DNA from: Chloroflexota bacterium
GTDB taxonomy: Bacteria > Chloroflexota > Anaerolineae > UBA2200 > JACIWT01
Direction: 5' to 3'
NCBI GenBank assembly: GCA_014360825.1
Contig: JACIWT010000022.1
Span: 1-33,442, forward strand
DNA: 33,442 nt
A program made the translations under genes and the position numbers. This document shows positions 1 through 6,485 of this stretch, piece after piece (position 1 is the stretch's first letter; each line of letters starts with the position of its first letter). The notes beneath the pieces were generated by a model, which had not been told where the DNA came from, did no database searches, and saw only the letters and a program-made list of their open reading frames with translations.

Positions 1-1
1 G

Positions 2-175
2 GCGGTGTATTCTCTGATGTTCTTCGGGACTGCGCCTTTCGGGTCATTGCAGGCGGGAACATTGGCTCAGGTGTTCGGTCCCACGGCAGGGGTGGCTGTT
101 GGGGCGGCCATCAGTTTGGCTTTTGCGGTGGGTGTCGCGCTGGCAGTGCCTTCGTTGCGGCAGATGTCGGAGTAG
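2..175 (+). CDS. MFS transporter, C-terminal fragment (5' end outside window)
   Basis: The first 57 codons read open from the window edge to a TAG stop. The peptide is hydrophobic, with a stretch rich in Gly, Ala and Phe followed by a short polar tail ending LRQMSE. It contains a GSLQAGTLAQVFGP-like segment of the kind seen in the last two helices of EntS/MFS_3-type exporters. The start and most of the protein lie outside the window, so substrate and function cannot be judged. The family call rests on hydrophobicity and that one segment. Confidence 0.6.
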   Translation, partial: AVYSLMFFGTAPFGSLQAGTLAQVFGPTAGVAVGAAISLAFAVGVALAVPSLRQMSE

Positions 176-674
176 CCCTCACCCCCTGGGTTAGCGATTG
201 AAATCGCGCCTATGGGACGCTGCGCGCCGGCCGTCCGCCTGCGCGGACGGGTAATTGCGTCCCCGCAGGGGGACGTTTGGCCGAAGGCCCGCGAGGAGCG
301 GTTTCAACCGCCGGCTGGTAGCGGATGTGACGGCTACGTTCTCTCCGTTCTCGGGCAGTTTTACTGCCCGACGAAGCGGGCTTGCGCTGGATGGCTATCA
401 GCGGATTCGGGGAACGCATTGAGCGGGTGGCCCTCACCCCCGGCCTGCGGCCACCCCCTCTCGTTCCCCCTCCCCGTTGACGGGGAGGGTCGGGGTGGGG
501 CGGAGAGGGGGCAGCCGTCGAATGGAATCGCCCGTGTGCGACGGCTGCTTTTGCGCAGCCCGCCGTCGAATGGAATCGCCCGTGTGCGACGGCTACGGTT
601 GGGAAGTCCCTGCGGGACTGGGTATCCTCCCGCGGGTTTACAACCTGCGGGAGGATAGGCTGTTTTCATTCACA
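176..674. repeat. Intergenic region of interspersed repeats
   Basis: I see no credible gene here. The stretch holds several of the window's repeat families. One is a CTCACCCCCGGCCTGCGG...GGGAGGGTCGGGG block around 431-501. Another is two copies of a CCGTCGAATGGAATCGCCCG unit at about 517 and 563. There is also an inverted repeat TCCTCCCGCGGGTTT/AACCTGCGGGAGGA at about 622-657, and a GGATGGCTATCAGCGGATT block at about 390. Open frames across it are made of repeat sequence. Confidence 0.7.
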
Positions 675-703
675 TTGACAACCCGCCACATTCGTGGTAT
701 CCT
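675..703 (+). promoter_or_regulatory. Sigma70-type promoter for the CHAT-STAND gene
   Basis: A perfect -35 box TTGACA (675-680) is separated by 17 bp from TATCCT (698-703). The start codon at 791 lies about 80 bp downstream, and GGAGG at 781-785 precedes it. The promoter sits just after the repeat block. Confidence 0.6.
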
Positions 704-790
704 GGTAGCAGCACGGGTCTGGGGAGCAGAACGGGTTGCCGGCGGAGATCCATTCATCCGCTGCGAAACCGCTGACGGAAGGAGGCTGGG

Positions 791-3460
791 ATGGGTTTCT
801 GGCTGCAGGTCCTGATCCAATTTCTGGGTGGCCTCCTGGTAGTCATCGTGGTGGCCTTGGCCGGGCGGGCTGGCGCGCATTTCATTCGCCAGCGCCGACG
901 GGAGACTGCTCCGCCCGCCGAGGTGCGCCCCCTGCGCCTCCTGGTCGTCCTCAGCCGGCCGCTGCTGGCCTGGTACCGCGTGGACACCAACGAGCAACTG
1001 GTGCCCACCGAGAACCTCTCTGAGGACGAGTGGTACTGGGTGCCGGTCCCGCCGCTGAGTGTAACCCTGAGCCAGGAGACGCTCGAAAGGGCTCTGCGCA
1101 GCACCCGCGCTCCCATTGCCGTGCGCTTCCTGCACCCGCCCACTCTCGCCGCCCTACAGCAGGCCCTCCTCGAAGCAGAAGGTTACGATGCTCTCCTCTT
1201 CGACGGCCACGGCTTGAAGGATGGCACCCTGGCCTTCGAGAGCCCCTACGGTGAAGGGCACCTCGTCTCGCCCGACAAACTGGCCCGCTACCTGCGGGAC
1301 AGCGGCGTGCGCCTGGTCTGCCTGAGCGCCTGTTACTCCGCCCAAACAGCCACCGCCCTGCACAAGGCGGGCATCCCTGCCGTGGTGGGGATGACCCAGA
1401 CTGTGCCTGAGGATGTGGCTGCCCACTTCGTCGCCGCTACCTTCGCTGCCCTGGCCGGAGGGCACGACGTCTGGCGAGCCCTGGAGGAGGGGCGCAAGGC
1501 CATCGCCGCCCGCTTCGGGGCCCAGGCAGAAGAGGAGGTCATCCCCCAACTTTTCGCTCGGCGCTGGCCACCCCTGCGCCTGGCCCGGCCGGGTGTTACG
1601 GGTGAGTACACCGAGTTGGGCACACCGCTGCCCACTCCGGCCCCGTCGTCTGTCGAACTGGTGGGCCGGGAACTGGACACCGTGCTGGTCAACCGGTTAC
1701 TGGTGCATTACCCCCTGGTTACCCTGAGTGGCATCGGCGGGGTGGGCAAGACGAGATTGGCCCAGGCGGTGGCTCGCTGGCACTGGGAGCGGGGCCGCTT
1801 CCCCGGAGGCGTGTTCTGGGTGGACCTGGCCGACGAGCGGGACGGCCGCGCCCTGGCCGATGCCCTGCTGCGAGAACTGCGCATCGCCTATCAGCCCACG
1901 CCCGGTCTGGATGAGGTCGGCCTCTTCCGCGATAAGGTGAGGGTGATTGCCCGACGCCTGGGTCGGTGCGGACAGGGCGGGGACATAGCCCCGCCCCAAG
2001 GACAGGGCGGAGACACCGCTCCGCCCCTACTGGTGCTGGACAATTTCGAGACGGTAGGGGATGAGGACGGGGCCTGGTTGGTGCGAGAATTGTCCTGCAT
2101 CGAGGGGCTGCGCCTGCTGGTTACCTCCCGCCGCCGGATCGGAACTCCCGAGGAGAAGTGGCACGAGGTCTTGCCCCTGGGGGTGAAACCAGCGGTGGAT
2201 CTCTTCGCCGAGCGGGCGGGGCTGACCTTGACGGAGGAAGAGAGGCCTCTGGCGGAGGATATCTGCGAGGAGGTGGACCGCATTCCCCTGGCCATCGAGC
2301 AGGTGGCCCTCCACGCCCGGCAGGGCAAACCCCTGGCGGAGATCCGGGAGGACCTGCGGGAAACCGCCTTCCGCCTGACGGTGGCCGAGAAGTCGGGCTA
2401 CCCCGAGCGGCAGCGGGGGCTGGCCATCTCCTTCCGCTACACCTTCGACCACCTCTCCGAGGACGCCCAGCGCCTGTTCTGCATCCTCTCGCTTTTCCGC
2501 GGCGGCGCGTCGCGGGAGGCGGTAGGGCAAGTTGCCAACTTGCCCTACTGGGACCTGGCCCTGGAGGAGTTGGGCAACTGGAGCCAGGTGCAGGCCGAAC
2601 GCCTGGATGGGATGATCCGCTACACGATGCTGCCCACGGTGGCCGAATACGCCGAACTGCAATGGAAGGAGAGCGGGCCGCGGTTGGGATTGGACGCGAC
2701 GGCCCTGGCCCGTCGCCACGCTGAGTACTTCCTGGCCCTGGCGCGATGGGAGGATGCTTGCCTGGACCCGGTGCGGAGACAAGAAATCCTGAAGGATCCC
2801 CCGCAGTGGCTGGCCGGGGTGCCGCCCGAGGAGCGGGCGCGGGCCCTGATGCAGGGGGCCCTGGCCGCCCTGGAGACCGAGCGAGGCAACCTGTTGGCCG
2901 CTGCGGAGAGAGCATACGAGATGAGCGCTTGGCCCCTGGTGTCGGGCCTGGCCGCGAACCTGGCCCGCTTCTTCGACATTCGCTCCTACTGGGCGGATGG
3001 GGTGCGGGTGGGGGAGTGGGCGGTGGGGGCGGCACGAGAGGCGAAGGACCGGGCCGCCGAGGGCGTAGCCCTGGGCAACCTGGGCAACGTCTACCTGCAG
3101 CAGGGGCGCTGGGGGGAGGCCATCGAGAAGTATGAGCAGGCCTTGCCTATATTCCGGGAGTTGGGGGACCGGCACGGGGAGGGCCAGACGCTGAACAATC
3201 TGGGCATCGTCTACCGGATGCAGGGGCGCTGGGGGGAGGCCATCGCGTGCTACGAGGAGTCCTTGCGCATCAAGCGGGAGCTGGGGGATCGGCACGGGGA
3301 GGGCCAGACGCTGACGAACCTGGGCGTTCTCTACGAGAAGCAGGGCCAGATGGAGAAGGCGGTCGCCCTGTGGCGCGAGGCGCTCACCAAACTGCACCCG
3401 GATTCACCGGAGTATAAGACGGTGGAGGGATGGCTGGCGGCGGATGGCCCTCACCCCTAA
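791..3460 (+). CDS. Membrane-anchored CHAT protease - NB-ARC STAND NTPase - TPR protein
   Basis: 889 aa. Residues 5-25 form one N-terminal membrane helix followed by a basic stretch (RQRRR). Residues 47-260 are a caspase-like CHAT domain with the expected dyad: His140 in DGHG and Cys181 in LSAC. Residues 288-510 are an NB-ARC/STAND ATPase with Walker A GIGGVGKT (314-321), Walker B LLVLD (413-417), an LLVTSR sensor-like segment (442-447) and a RIPLA motif (498-502). Residues 755-870 contain about three TPRs. In the known family, ligand binding to the repeats would drive NTP-dependent assembly and unleash the protease; here that is inference. The N-terminal anchor suggests activity at the inner membrane. 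Residues 392-412 and 578-587 are encoded by interspersed repeats inserted in frame, the first lying just before Walker B. The C-terminal GPHP and the TAA stop come from a CTCACCCCTAACCCC repeat. Start chosen for GGAGG at 781-785. Confidence 0.85.
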   Translation: MGFWLQVLIQFLGGLLVVIVVALAGRAGAHFIRQRRRETAPPAEVRPLRLLVVLSRPLLAWYRVDTNEQLVPTENLSEDEWYWVPVPPLSVTLSQETLERALRSTRAPIAVRFLHPPTLAALQQALLEAEGYDALLFDGHGLKDGTLAFESPYGEGHLVSPDKLARYLRDSGVRLVCLSACYSAQTATALHKAGIPAVVGMTQTVPEDVAAHFVAATFAALAGGHDVWRALEEGRKAIAARFGAQAEEEVIPQLFARRWPPLRLARPGVTGEYTELGTPLPTPAPSSVELVGRELDTVLVNRLLVHYPLVTLSGIGGVGKTRLAQAVARWHWERGRFPGGVFWVDLADERDGRALADALLRELRIAYQPTPGLDEVGLFRDKVRVIARRLGRCGQGGDIAPPQGQGGDTAPPLLVLDNFETVGDEDGAWLVRELSCIEGLRLLVTSRRRIGTPEEKWHEVLPLGVKPAVDLFAERAGLTLTEEERPLAEDICEEVDRIPLAIEQVALHARQGKPLAEIREDLRETAFRLTVAEKSGYPERQRGLAISFRYTFDHLSEDAQRLFCILSLFRGGASREAVGQVANLPYWDLALEELGNWSQVQAERLDGMIRYTMLPTVAEYAELQWKESGPRLGLDATALARRHAEYFLALARWEDACLDPVRRQEILKDPPQWLAGVPPEERARALMQGALAALETERGNLLAAAERAYEMSAWPLVSGLAANLARFFDIRSYWADGVRVGEWAVGAAREAKDRAAEGVALGNLGNVYLQQGRWGEAIEKYEQALPIFRELGDRHGEGQTLNNLGIVYRMQGRWGEAIACYEESLRIKRELGDRHGEGQTLTNLGVLYEKQGQMEKAVALWREALTKLHPDSPEYKTVEGWLAADGPHP
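1964..2026. repeat. Translated GC-rich repeat inside the STAND domain
   Basis: Two near-copies of a GGACAGGGCGGGGAC...CCGCCCC hairpin unit lie head to tail and in frame. They encode a Gly/Asp/Pro-rich insertion (RCGQGGDIAPP then QGQGGDTAPP) immediately before the Walker B strand. The frame is kept on both sides, as the conserved NB-ARC motifs show. Confidence 0.7.
2522..2548. repeat. Translated palindrome (GTAGGGCAAGTTG family) inside the STAND gene
   Basis: A 27-bp element with perfect 13-bp arms (GTAGGGCAAGTTG / CAACTTGCCCTAC) around one central base. It is read in frame as VGQVANLPY (residues 578-586). Related elements occur at 5776-5802, 7800-7826, 12670-12695 (partial), 28920-28946 and 30970-30996. 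Confidence 0.85.
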
Positions 3461-4099
3461 CCCCTCTCCCTCCAGGGAGAGGGGAATGGCAGGGCAGTTG
3501 CCTGGGTAGTACGGTGGGCCAGTAGTAGGGCAGGGCAGGTTTCTATACCTGCGCTGGATGGCTATCAGCGGATAGGTAGCGGATGAACGGATGAGCCCCC
3601 AGACTTCCGAAGTTTCTGAAACTTCGGAAGTCTGAAGTCTGGCGCTATGCTGCAGACCATCCGCTGATAGCCCCGCCGTCGAATGAATCGCCCGTGTGCA
3701 GCGGTTGCGTTTGCGCATCCTCGCCGTCGAATGGAATTCGACGGCTACGGGTAGGAAGTCCCTGCGGGACTGCGGTGGGCGGGGCAGGTACCCATACCTG
3801 CGCTGGATGGCTATCAGCGGATAGGTAGCGGATTAGCGGACGGACCTCACCCCCGGCCTGCGGCCACCCCCTCTCGTTCCCCCTCCCCGTCGACGGGGAG
3901 GGTCGGGGTGGGGCGGAGAGCGGGCAGGGGTGAGGTTGTACCCTACTGCCGTCGGCGGTGCTCCTTGTCTCCCCTTCACCCTGTCTCCCCGTCACTTTCA
4001 CCGCAGGCCATCCGCTCATAGTCTCTCCCCCTCCCCTTGTCACCCCATCCCCCCATCCCCCCATCCCCCCATCTCCCCCTCACCCCATCTCCCCGTCTC
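3461..4099. repeat. Long repeat-filled gap
   Basis: No gene seen. The order is: the end of the CTCACCCCTAACCCC...GGAGAGGGG block; two GGATGGCTATCAGCGGATAGG units (about 3549 and 3803); a 35-bp palindrome CAGACTTCCGAAGTTTC/GAAACTTCGGAAGTCTG (3600-3634); CCGTCGAATG units (about 3675 and 3723); another CCGGCCTGCGGCC...GGGTCGGGG block (about 3850-3915); and a C-rich low-complexity tract of CCCCATCC and CTCCCCGTCTC units from about 4020 to 4110. Confidence 0.7.
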
Positions 4100-4252
4100 C
4101 TAGTCTCCCTTGAGGCGGCGCTCCAGGGCGCGCAGGCGTGGCGCTACCACCGCTCGCTCGTAGCCCAAGAGTCCGAGCAGGGTAACCAGCACCGCGATCA
4201 GCACCTGACGCACGATGGGCCACAGGATCGGCCACAGTTCTTGCCACGACAT
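4100..4252 (-). CDS. Small one-TM protein, holin-like, last gene of the capsid cassette
   Basis: 50 aa. The protein begins MSWQELWPILWPIVRQ, continues into one strongly hydrophobic helix (about residues 15-33), and ends with a basic amphipathic tail (RLRALERRLKGD). The start is the ATG with GGAGG seven bases upstream; longer in-frame starts have no such site. It is the last gene of the minus-strand virus-like operon. A single helix with a charged tail fits a small holin or a membrane-anchoring peptide, but no lysis enzyme lies nearby, so this is only a guess from size and topology. Its TAG stop lies at the edge of a GGAGACGGGGAGATGGGG low-complexity repeat. Confidence 0.6.
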   Translation of the reverse strand: MSWQELWPILWPIVRQVLIAVLVTLLGLLGYERAVVAPRLRALERRLKGD

Positions 4253-4384
4253 ATTCTCACCTCCTTCCTTCGCGCCCACCCACCCCACCCTGACCACCTC
4301 ACCACCTTAGACCTCACCCCTACCCCCTCACCCCCTTCCCCTCTCCGTCAACGGAGAGGGGAAGGGGCAGGAGATGGGGTGAGG
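4253..4384. repeat. Short intergenic repeat (CTCACCCC/GGGGTGAGG family)
   Basis: Between two cassette genes lies a CCTCACCCCTACCCC...GGAGAGGGGAAGGGG inverted-repeat block ending GGGGTGAGG. The neighbouring gene's TAA stop (4385-4387) sits exactly at its edge. Confidence 0.65.
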
Positions 4385-4765
4385 TTATGATTTCAGCGCG
4401 TACCACGCGGCGAAGGTGAACGATGGCGACGTGCCGCCCAACTGGTAGGCCACCCGGAAAAGCGACCCACAGGTGGTCAGCGCCAGCAATTTCTTGCCGG
4501 TGGTGTTATTCCACTGCGTGAAACTGGCCGCCACGAACCAGGTGGTGCCGCCGTCGGGTGAGACCTCGATGTCCACGTCCAGGGTGGGGCTCGTGCCCGA
4601 CACCGCAGTGACGTCCACCATCACCAGCAACTCGTGGGCCCAGTCGCAGGCCACCGCCGCCGATTGCCCATCGGAGGTGCGCGCCGCGCTGGCCAAGAGG
4701 ATCCCATCCTCGGTTACCCCACAGGTGGGGTAGGGGATCCCGTTCTCGTCATACTTCACGCTCAT
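4385..4765 (-). CDS. Beta-rich virion protein, possible head decoration or head-associated protein
   Basis: 126 aa, with no membrane helix or signal peptide. The sequence alternates hydrophobic and polar residues as beta-strands do, and contains a DIEVSPDGGTTWFVA segment. That D.S.DGG.TW pattern is common in beta-sandwich phage structural proteins. It lies directly downstream of the major capsid gene, where decoration or head-completion proteins are usually encoded; its role is inferred from that position. Start chosen for AGGAGG seven bases upstream. That ribosome site is itself the last unit of the adjacent CCTCCTGC minisatellite. The stop TAA abuts a GGGGTGAGG repeat. Confidence 0.6.
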   Translation of the reverse strand: MSVKYDENGIPYPTCGVTEDGILLASAARTSDGQSAAVACDWAHELLVMVDVTAVSGTSPTLDVDIEVSPDGGTTWFVAASFTQWNNTTGKKLLALTTCGSLFRVAYQLGGTSPSFTFAAWYALKS

Positions 4766-4768
4766 CGT

Positions 4769-4860
4769 CTTGCCTCCTGTATCCTGCCTCTTGCATCCTG
4801 CCTCCTGCCTCTTGCATCCTGCCTCCTGCCTCTTGCATCTTGCCCCTTGCCTCTTGCATC
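4769..4860. repeat. Minisatellite (about 21-bp CTCTTGCATCCTGCCTCCTGC units)
   Basis: Imperfect tandem units made of CTTGCATCCTG and CCTCCTGC words fill the whole gap between two cassette genes. Read on the minus strand they contain AGGAGG and ATG words, so the array provides the Shine-Dalgarno site of the downstream gene. It also overlaps the TGA stop of the upstream capsid gene. The same word set recurs at 9331-9519. Confidence 0.85.
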
Positions 4861-5752
4861 ATGAGAGCGGGCGGATGCCCTTGAGCCGGGCCAGGGCCGC
4901 CTTGCGGAAAAGCGCCAGGCCGCAGTACCACTTGATGCGATGTCGCCGGGCGTCCTTGGTCTCCATCGGGCCCACGTCCTCGTGGACGATGCCGCCGTTC
5001 TCCAGACCTATCACCCCGCGCATCATCCCGAACTGGATGAACCAGATGCTGGTGCAATCCGAGGATGTGCCCTGGGTCTCGGTGTTGAGGATGAAGTCGT
5101 CGGCGGCGATGGGGATGCCGTCGTAGGTTTCGATGCGCCGGCCGAAGGCGTTCACGTGGGCTTCCTCCGAGACCCCTGCCGCTCGGCGCAGGGTCTTGAG
5201 TTCGCGCAAGGTGCGCTTGCTCATGCAGATCAGGTCCGGTCGGCCAGGGGCCACCAGGTCGAGGGCTTCGTCGAATTTGGCCAGGGTGAGTTTGGCCCCG
5301 TTGGTGCCCATGCTCACCTCCTGCCCCGCATCCACCAGTTTTGCCAGGCCGTCGAAGGCGTTTTCGTCCTCGGCGGTATCGCCGTAGTAGAAGGTCTCCA
5401 TGAATTTGTGGGCTACCGCTTTGGCTTTGGCAGCGATGACCGCGGCGGTGAGGTCGTTGTGGCTGGCGTAGGTGGCTTGGAGGAAGGCGTCTATGTCGGC
5501 GTTATCGCCCAAGATGGCTAAGGTGGCGGTTACCTGCTCGAAGGTGGGCGCCGACTCGCCCCATTCGGCGTTGGGGGCATGGAATTCGGCGTCGCCCAGG
5601 GTGGCCTCGCGGTTGTATTTGAGCGCTGAGCCGGTGATGGCCATGAAGGGCAGGTAGTCGAAGACGGCGGATTCCTTCACGATGGCCTCGATCACGCCGC
5701 GCAGGAGCAGGTCCTGGGTCAATTTGGCTGCTTCAGTTTTGCTGAGTGGCAT
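4859..5752 (-). CDS. Phage-type major capsid protein (HK97-like)
   Basis: 297 aa. The N-terminal helix (SKTEAAKLTQDLLLRGVIEAIVKES) leads to SAVFDYLPFMAITGSALKYNRE, resembling the N-arm/E-loop entry of HK97-fold major capsid proteins of about 300 aa. The middle has LDLVAPGRPDLICMSKRTLRELKTLRR, typical of the family's A/P-domain junction. The C-terminus contains FGMMRGVIGLENGGIVHEDVG and ends RLKGIRPLS. The large terminase, portal and scaffold-like genes upstream are in the usual head-operon order and support the call. The protein has no obvious cleaved prodomain, so a separate scaffold (5799-6302) makes sense. Start: ATG with AGGAGG five bases before it. An encapsulin-type nanocompartment shares this fold but would not come with a terminase and portal. 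Confidence 0.8.
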   Translation of the reverse strand: MPLSKTEAAKLTQDLLLRGVIEAIVKESAVFDYLPFMAITGSALKYNREATLGDAEFHAPNAEWGESAPTFEQVTATLAILGDNADIDAFLQATYASHNDLTAAVIAAKAKAVAHKFMETFYYGDTAEDENAFDGLAKLVDAGQEVSMGTNGAKLTLAKFDEALDLVAPGRPDLICMSKRTLRELKTLRRAAGVSEEAHVNAFGRRIETYDGIPIAADDFILNTETQGTSSDCTSIWFIQFGMMRGVIGLENGGIVHEDVGPMETKDARRHRIKWYCGLALFRKAALARLKGIRPLS

Positions 5753-5775
5753 TTATACCTCCTTTGTGGATTGCG

Positions 5776-5802
5776 GTAGGACAAATTGCCAATTTGTCCT
5801 AC
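5776..5802. repeat. 27-bp palindrome providing the scaffold gene's stop codon
   Basis: Perfect 13-bp arms GTAGGACAAATTG/CAATTTGTCCTAC around one base. On the minus strand the outer GTAG holds the TAG stop of the scaffold-like gene (5799-5801). The other end is about 24 bp before the capsid start codon. Confidence 0.9.
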
Positions 5803-6302
5803 CGTCTGGATAGGCCGACGGCGATTTTCGCCTCGGGGGAGAGGGCCGAGAGGTCCTCGGCGATGATTTGGCGGGGTGCGCCGCCCAGGGGTGTGGCTTG
5901 CCCCACGATGCGCTCCCGCAGGCTGGCGAAGGCAGATTTTGCCCGCTCCAGGCTGGAGTCCACTTCCTCGATGGTCTGGCCAGCCACCAGGTCGGGCACG
6001 ATGTCGGCGTGGGCGGCGATGACCTGCTGGCGGTAGCGAGCCACGGCGGTGGCGTAGTCCTGGCGGGCGGCGTCGCGCTCGGCGGTGAGGGCTTGGAGCG
6101 TGGCCTGGGCAGCGTCGAGTTCGGCGCGCAGGCGCTCGAGTTCGGACGGTTCATCTTGGGCAGGCACGAGGCCCGCCCCTACATCCTGGGCGGGCACAAG
6201 GCCTGGCCCTACGTCTTGGGTGGGCACAAGACCTGGCACTGCGTCTTGGGCAGGCACGAGGCCTGCCCCTACGTCTTGGGTGGCGGTCGGTTCGGTTTCC
6301 AT
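5799..6302 (-). CDS. Scaffold-like protein with a repeat-derived N-terminus
   Basis: 167 aa, between portal and major capsid, the usual place of a scaffold. Residues 9-48 are four copies of a 10-residue repeat, QDVGAGLVPA and variants, encoded by a 30-bp tandem repeat related to the window's interspersed repeat. Residues about 50-95 are a strong coiled coil (ELERLRAELDAAQATLQAL...). The tail is acidic/hydrophobic and ends AEDLSALSPEAKIAVGLSRR. Phage scaffolds are typically Glu/Ala-rich coiled coils with a small basic tail that contacts the capsid; function here is by position and composition only. No protease motif was seen, so proteolytic maturation would need another source. Start: the ATG eight bases after AGGAGG. 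Its stop TAG belongs to the palindrome at 5776-5802. Confidence 0.6.
   Translation of the reverse strand: METEPTATQDVGAGLVPAQDAVPGLVPTQDVGPGLVPAQDVGAGLVPAQDEPSELERLRAELDAAQATLQALTAERDAARQDYATAVARYRQQVIAAHADIVPDLVAGQTIEEVDSSLERAKSAFASLRERIVGQATPLGGAPRQIIAEDLSALSPEAKIAVGLSRR
6156..6275. repeat. Four 30-bp in-frame tandem repeats
   Basis: Four units of 30 bp, each of the form CTTGGGCAGGCACGAGGCCTGCCCCTACGT with changes. The unit is half of the interspersed GGGCGGGCACAAGGCCCGCCCCTAC element plus a CTTGGG linker. It is translated on the minus strand as QDVGAGLVPA. Confidence 0.85.
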
Positions 6303-6313
6303 AGGTATCACCT

Positions 6314-6485
6314 CCTTTCCGTTGGGCGAAGTATCGCCTCGCCCCTACATTTCCTCGCGCACGCGGTTCATCCCTTCCGTTGGGCGAGGCATCGCCTCGC
6401 CCCTACATTTCCTCGCGCACGCGGTTCATCCCTTCCGTTGGACGAGGCATCGCCTCGCCCCTACGTTTCCTCGCGCACACGGTTC
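6314..6485. repeat. Three 58-bp tandem repeats duplicating the portal gene's 3' end
   Basis: GTTGGGCG/GTTGGACG words recur at 6321, 6379 and 6437, giving a 58-bp period. Each unit holds a GGCGAGGCGATGCCTCGCC hairpin and a CGTGCGCGAGGAA segment. The unit nearest the portal contains the last codons of that gene (VREET, stop). The other two are untranslated copies of that 3' end. They fill the gap before the scaffold gene. Confidence 0.85.

Noticed and set aside
212-658. Open frames across the first intergenic region
   Set aside because: They consist of repeat sequence on both strands, with no ribosome site and no protein-like pattern.
2027-3397. A long minus-strand frame opposite the CHAT-STAND gene
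   Set aside because: High GC keeps the opposite frame open. The plus frame has conserved CHAT, NB-ARC and TPR motifs; the minus one has none and is rich in Pro, Arg and Gln.
4859-5752. Encapsulin nanocompartment
   Set aside because: The fold is shared, but terminase, portal and scaffold-like genes upstream point to a DNA-packaging capsid, and no cargo enzyme is adjacent.
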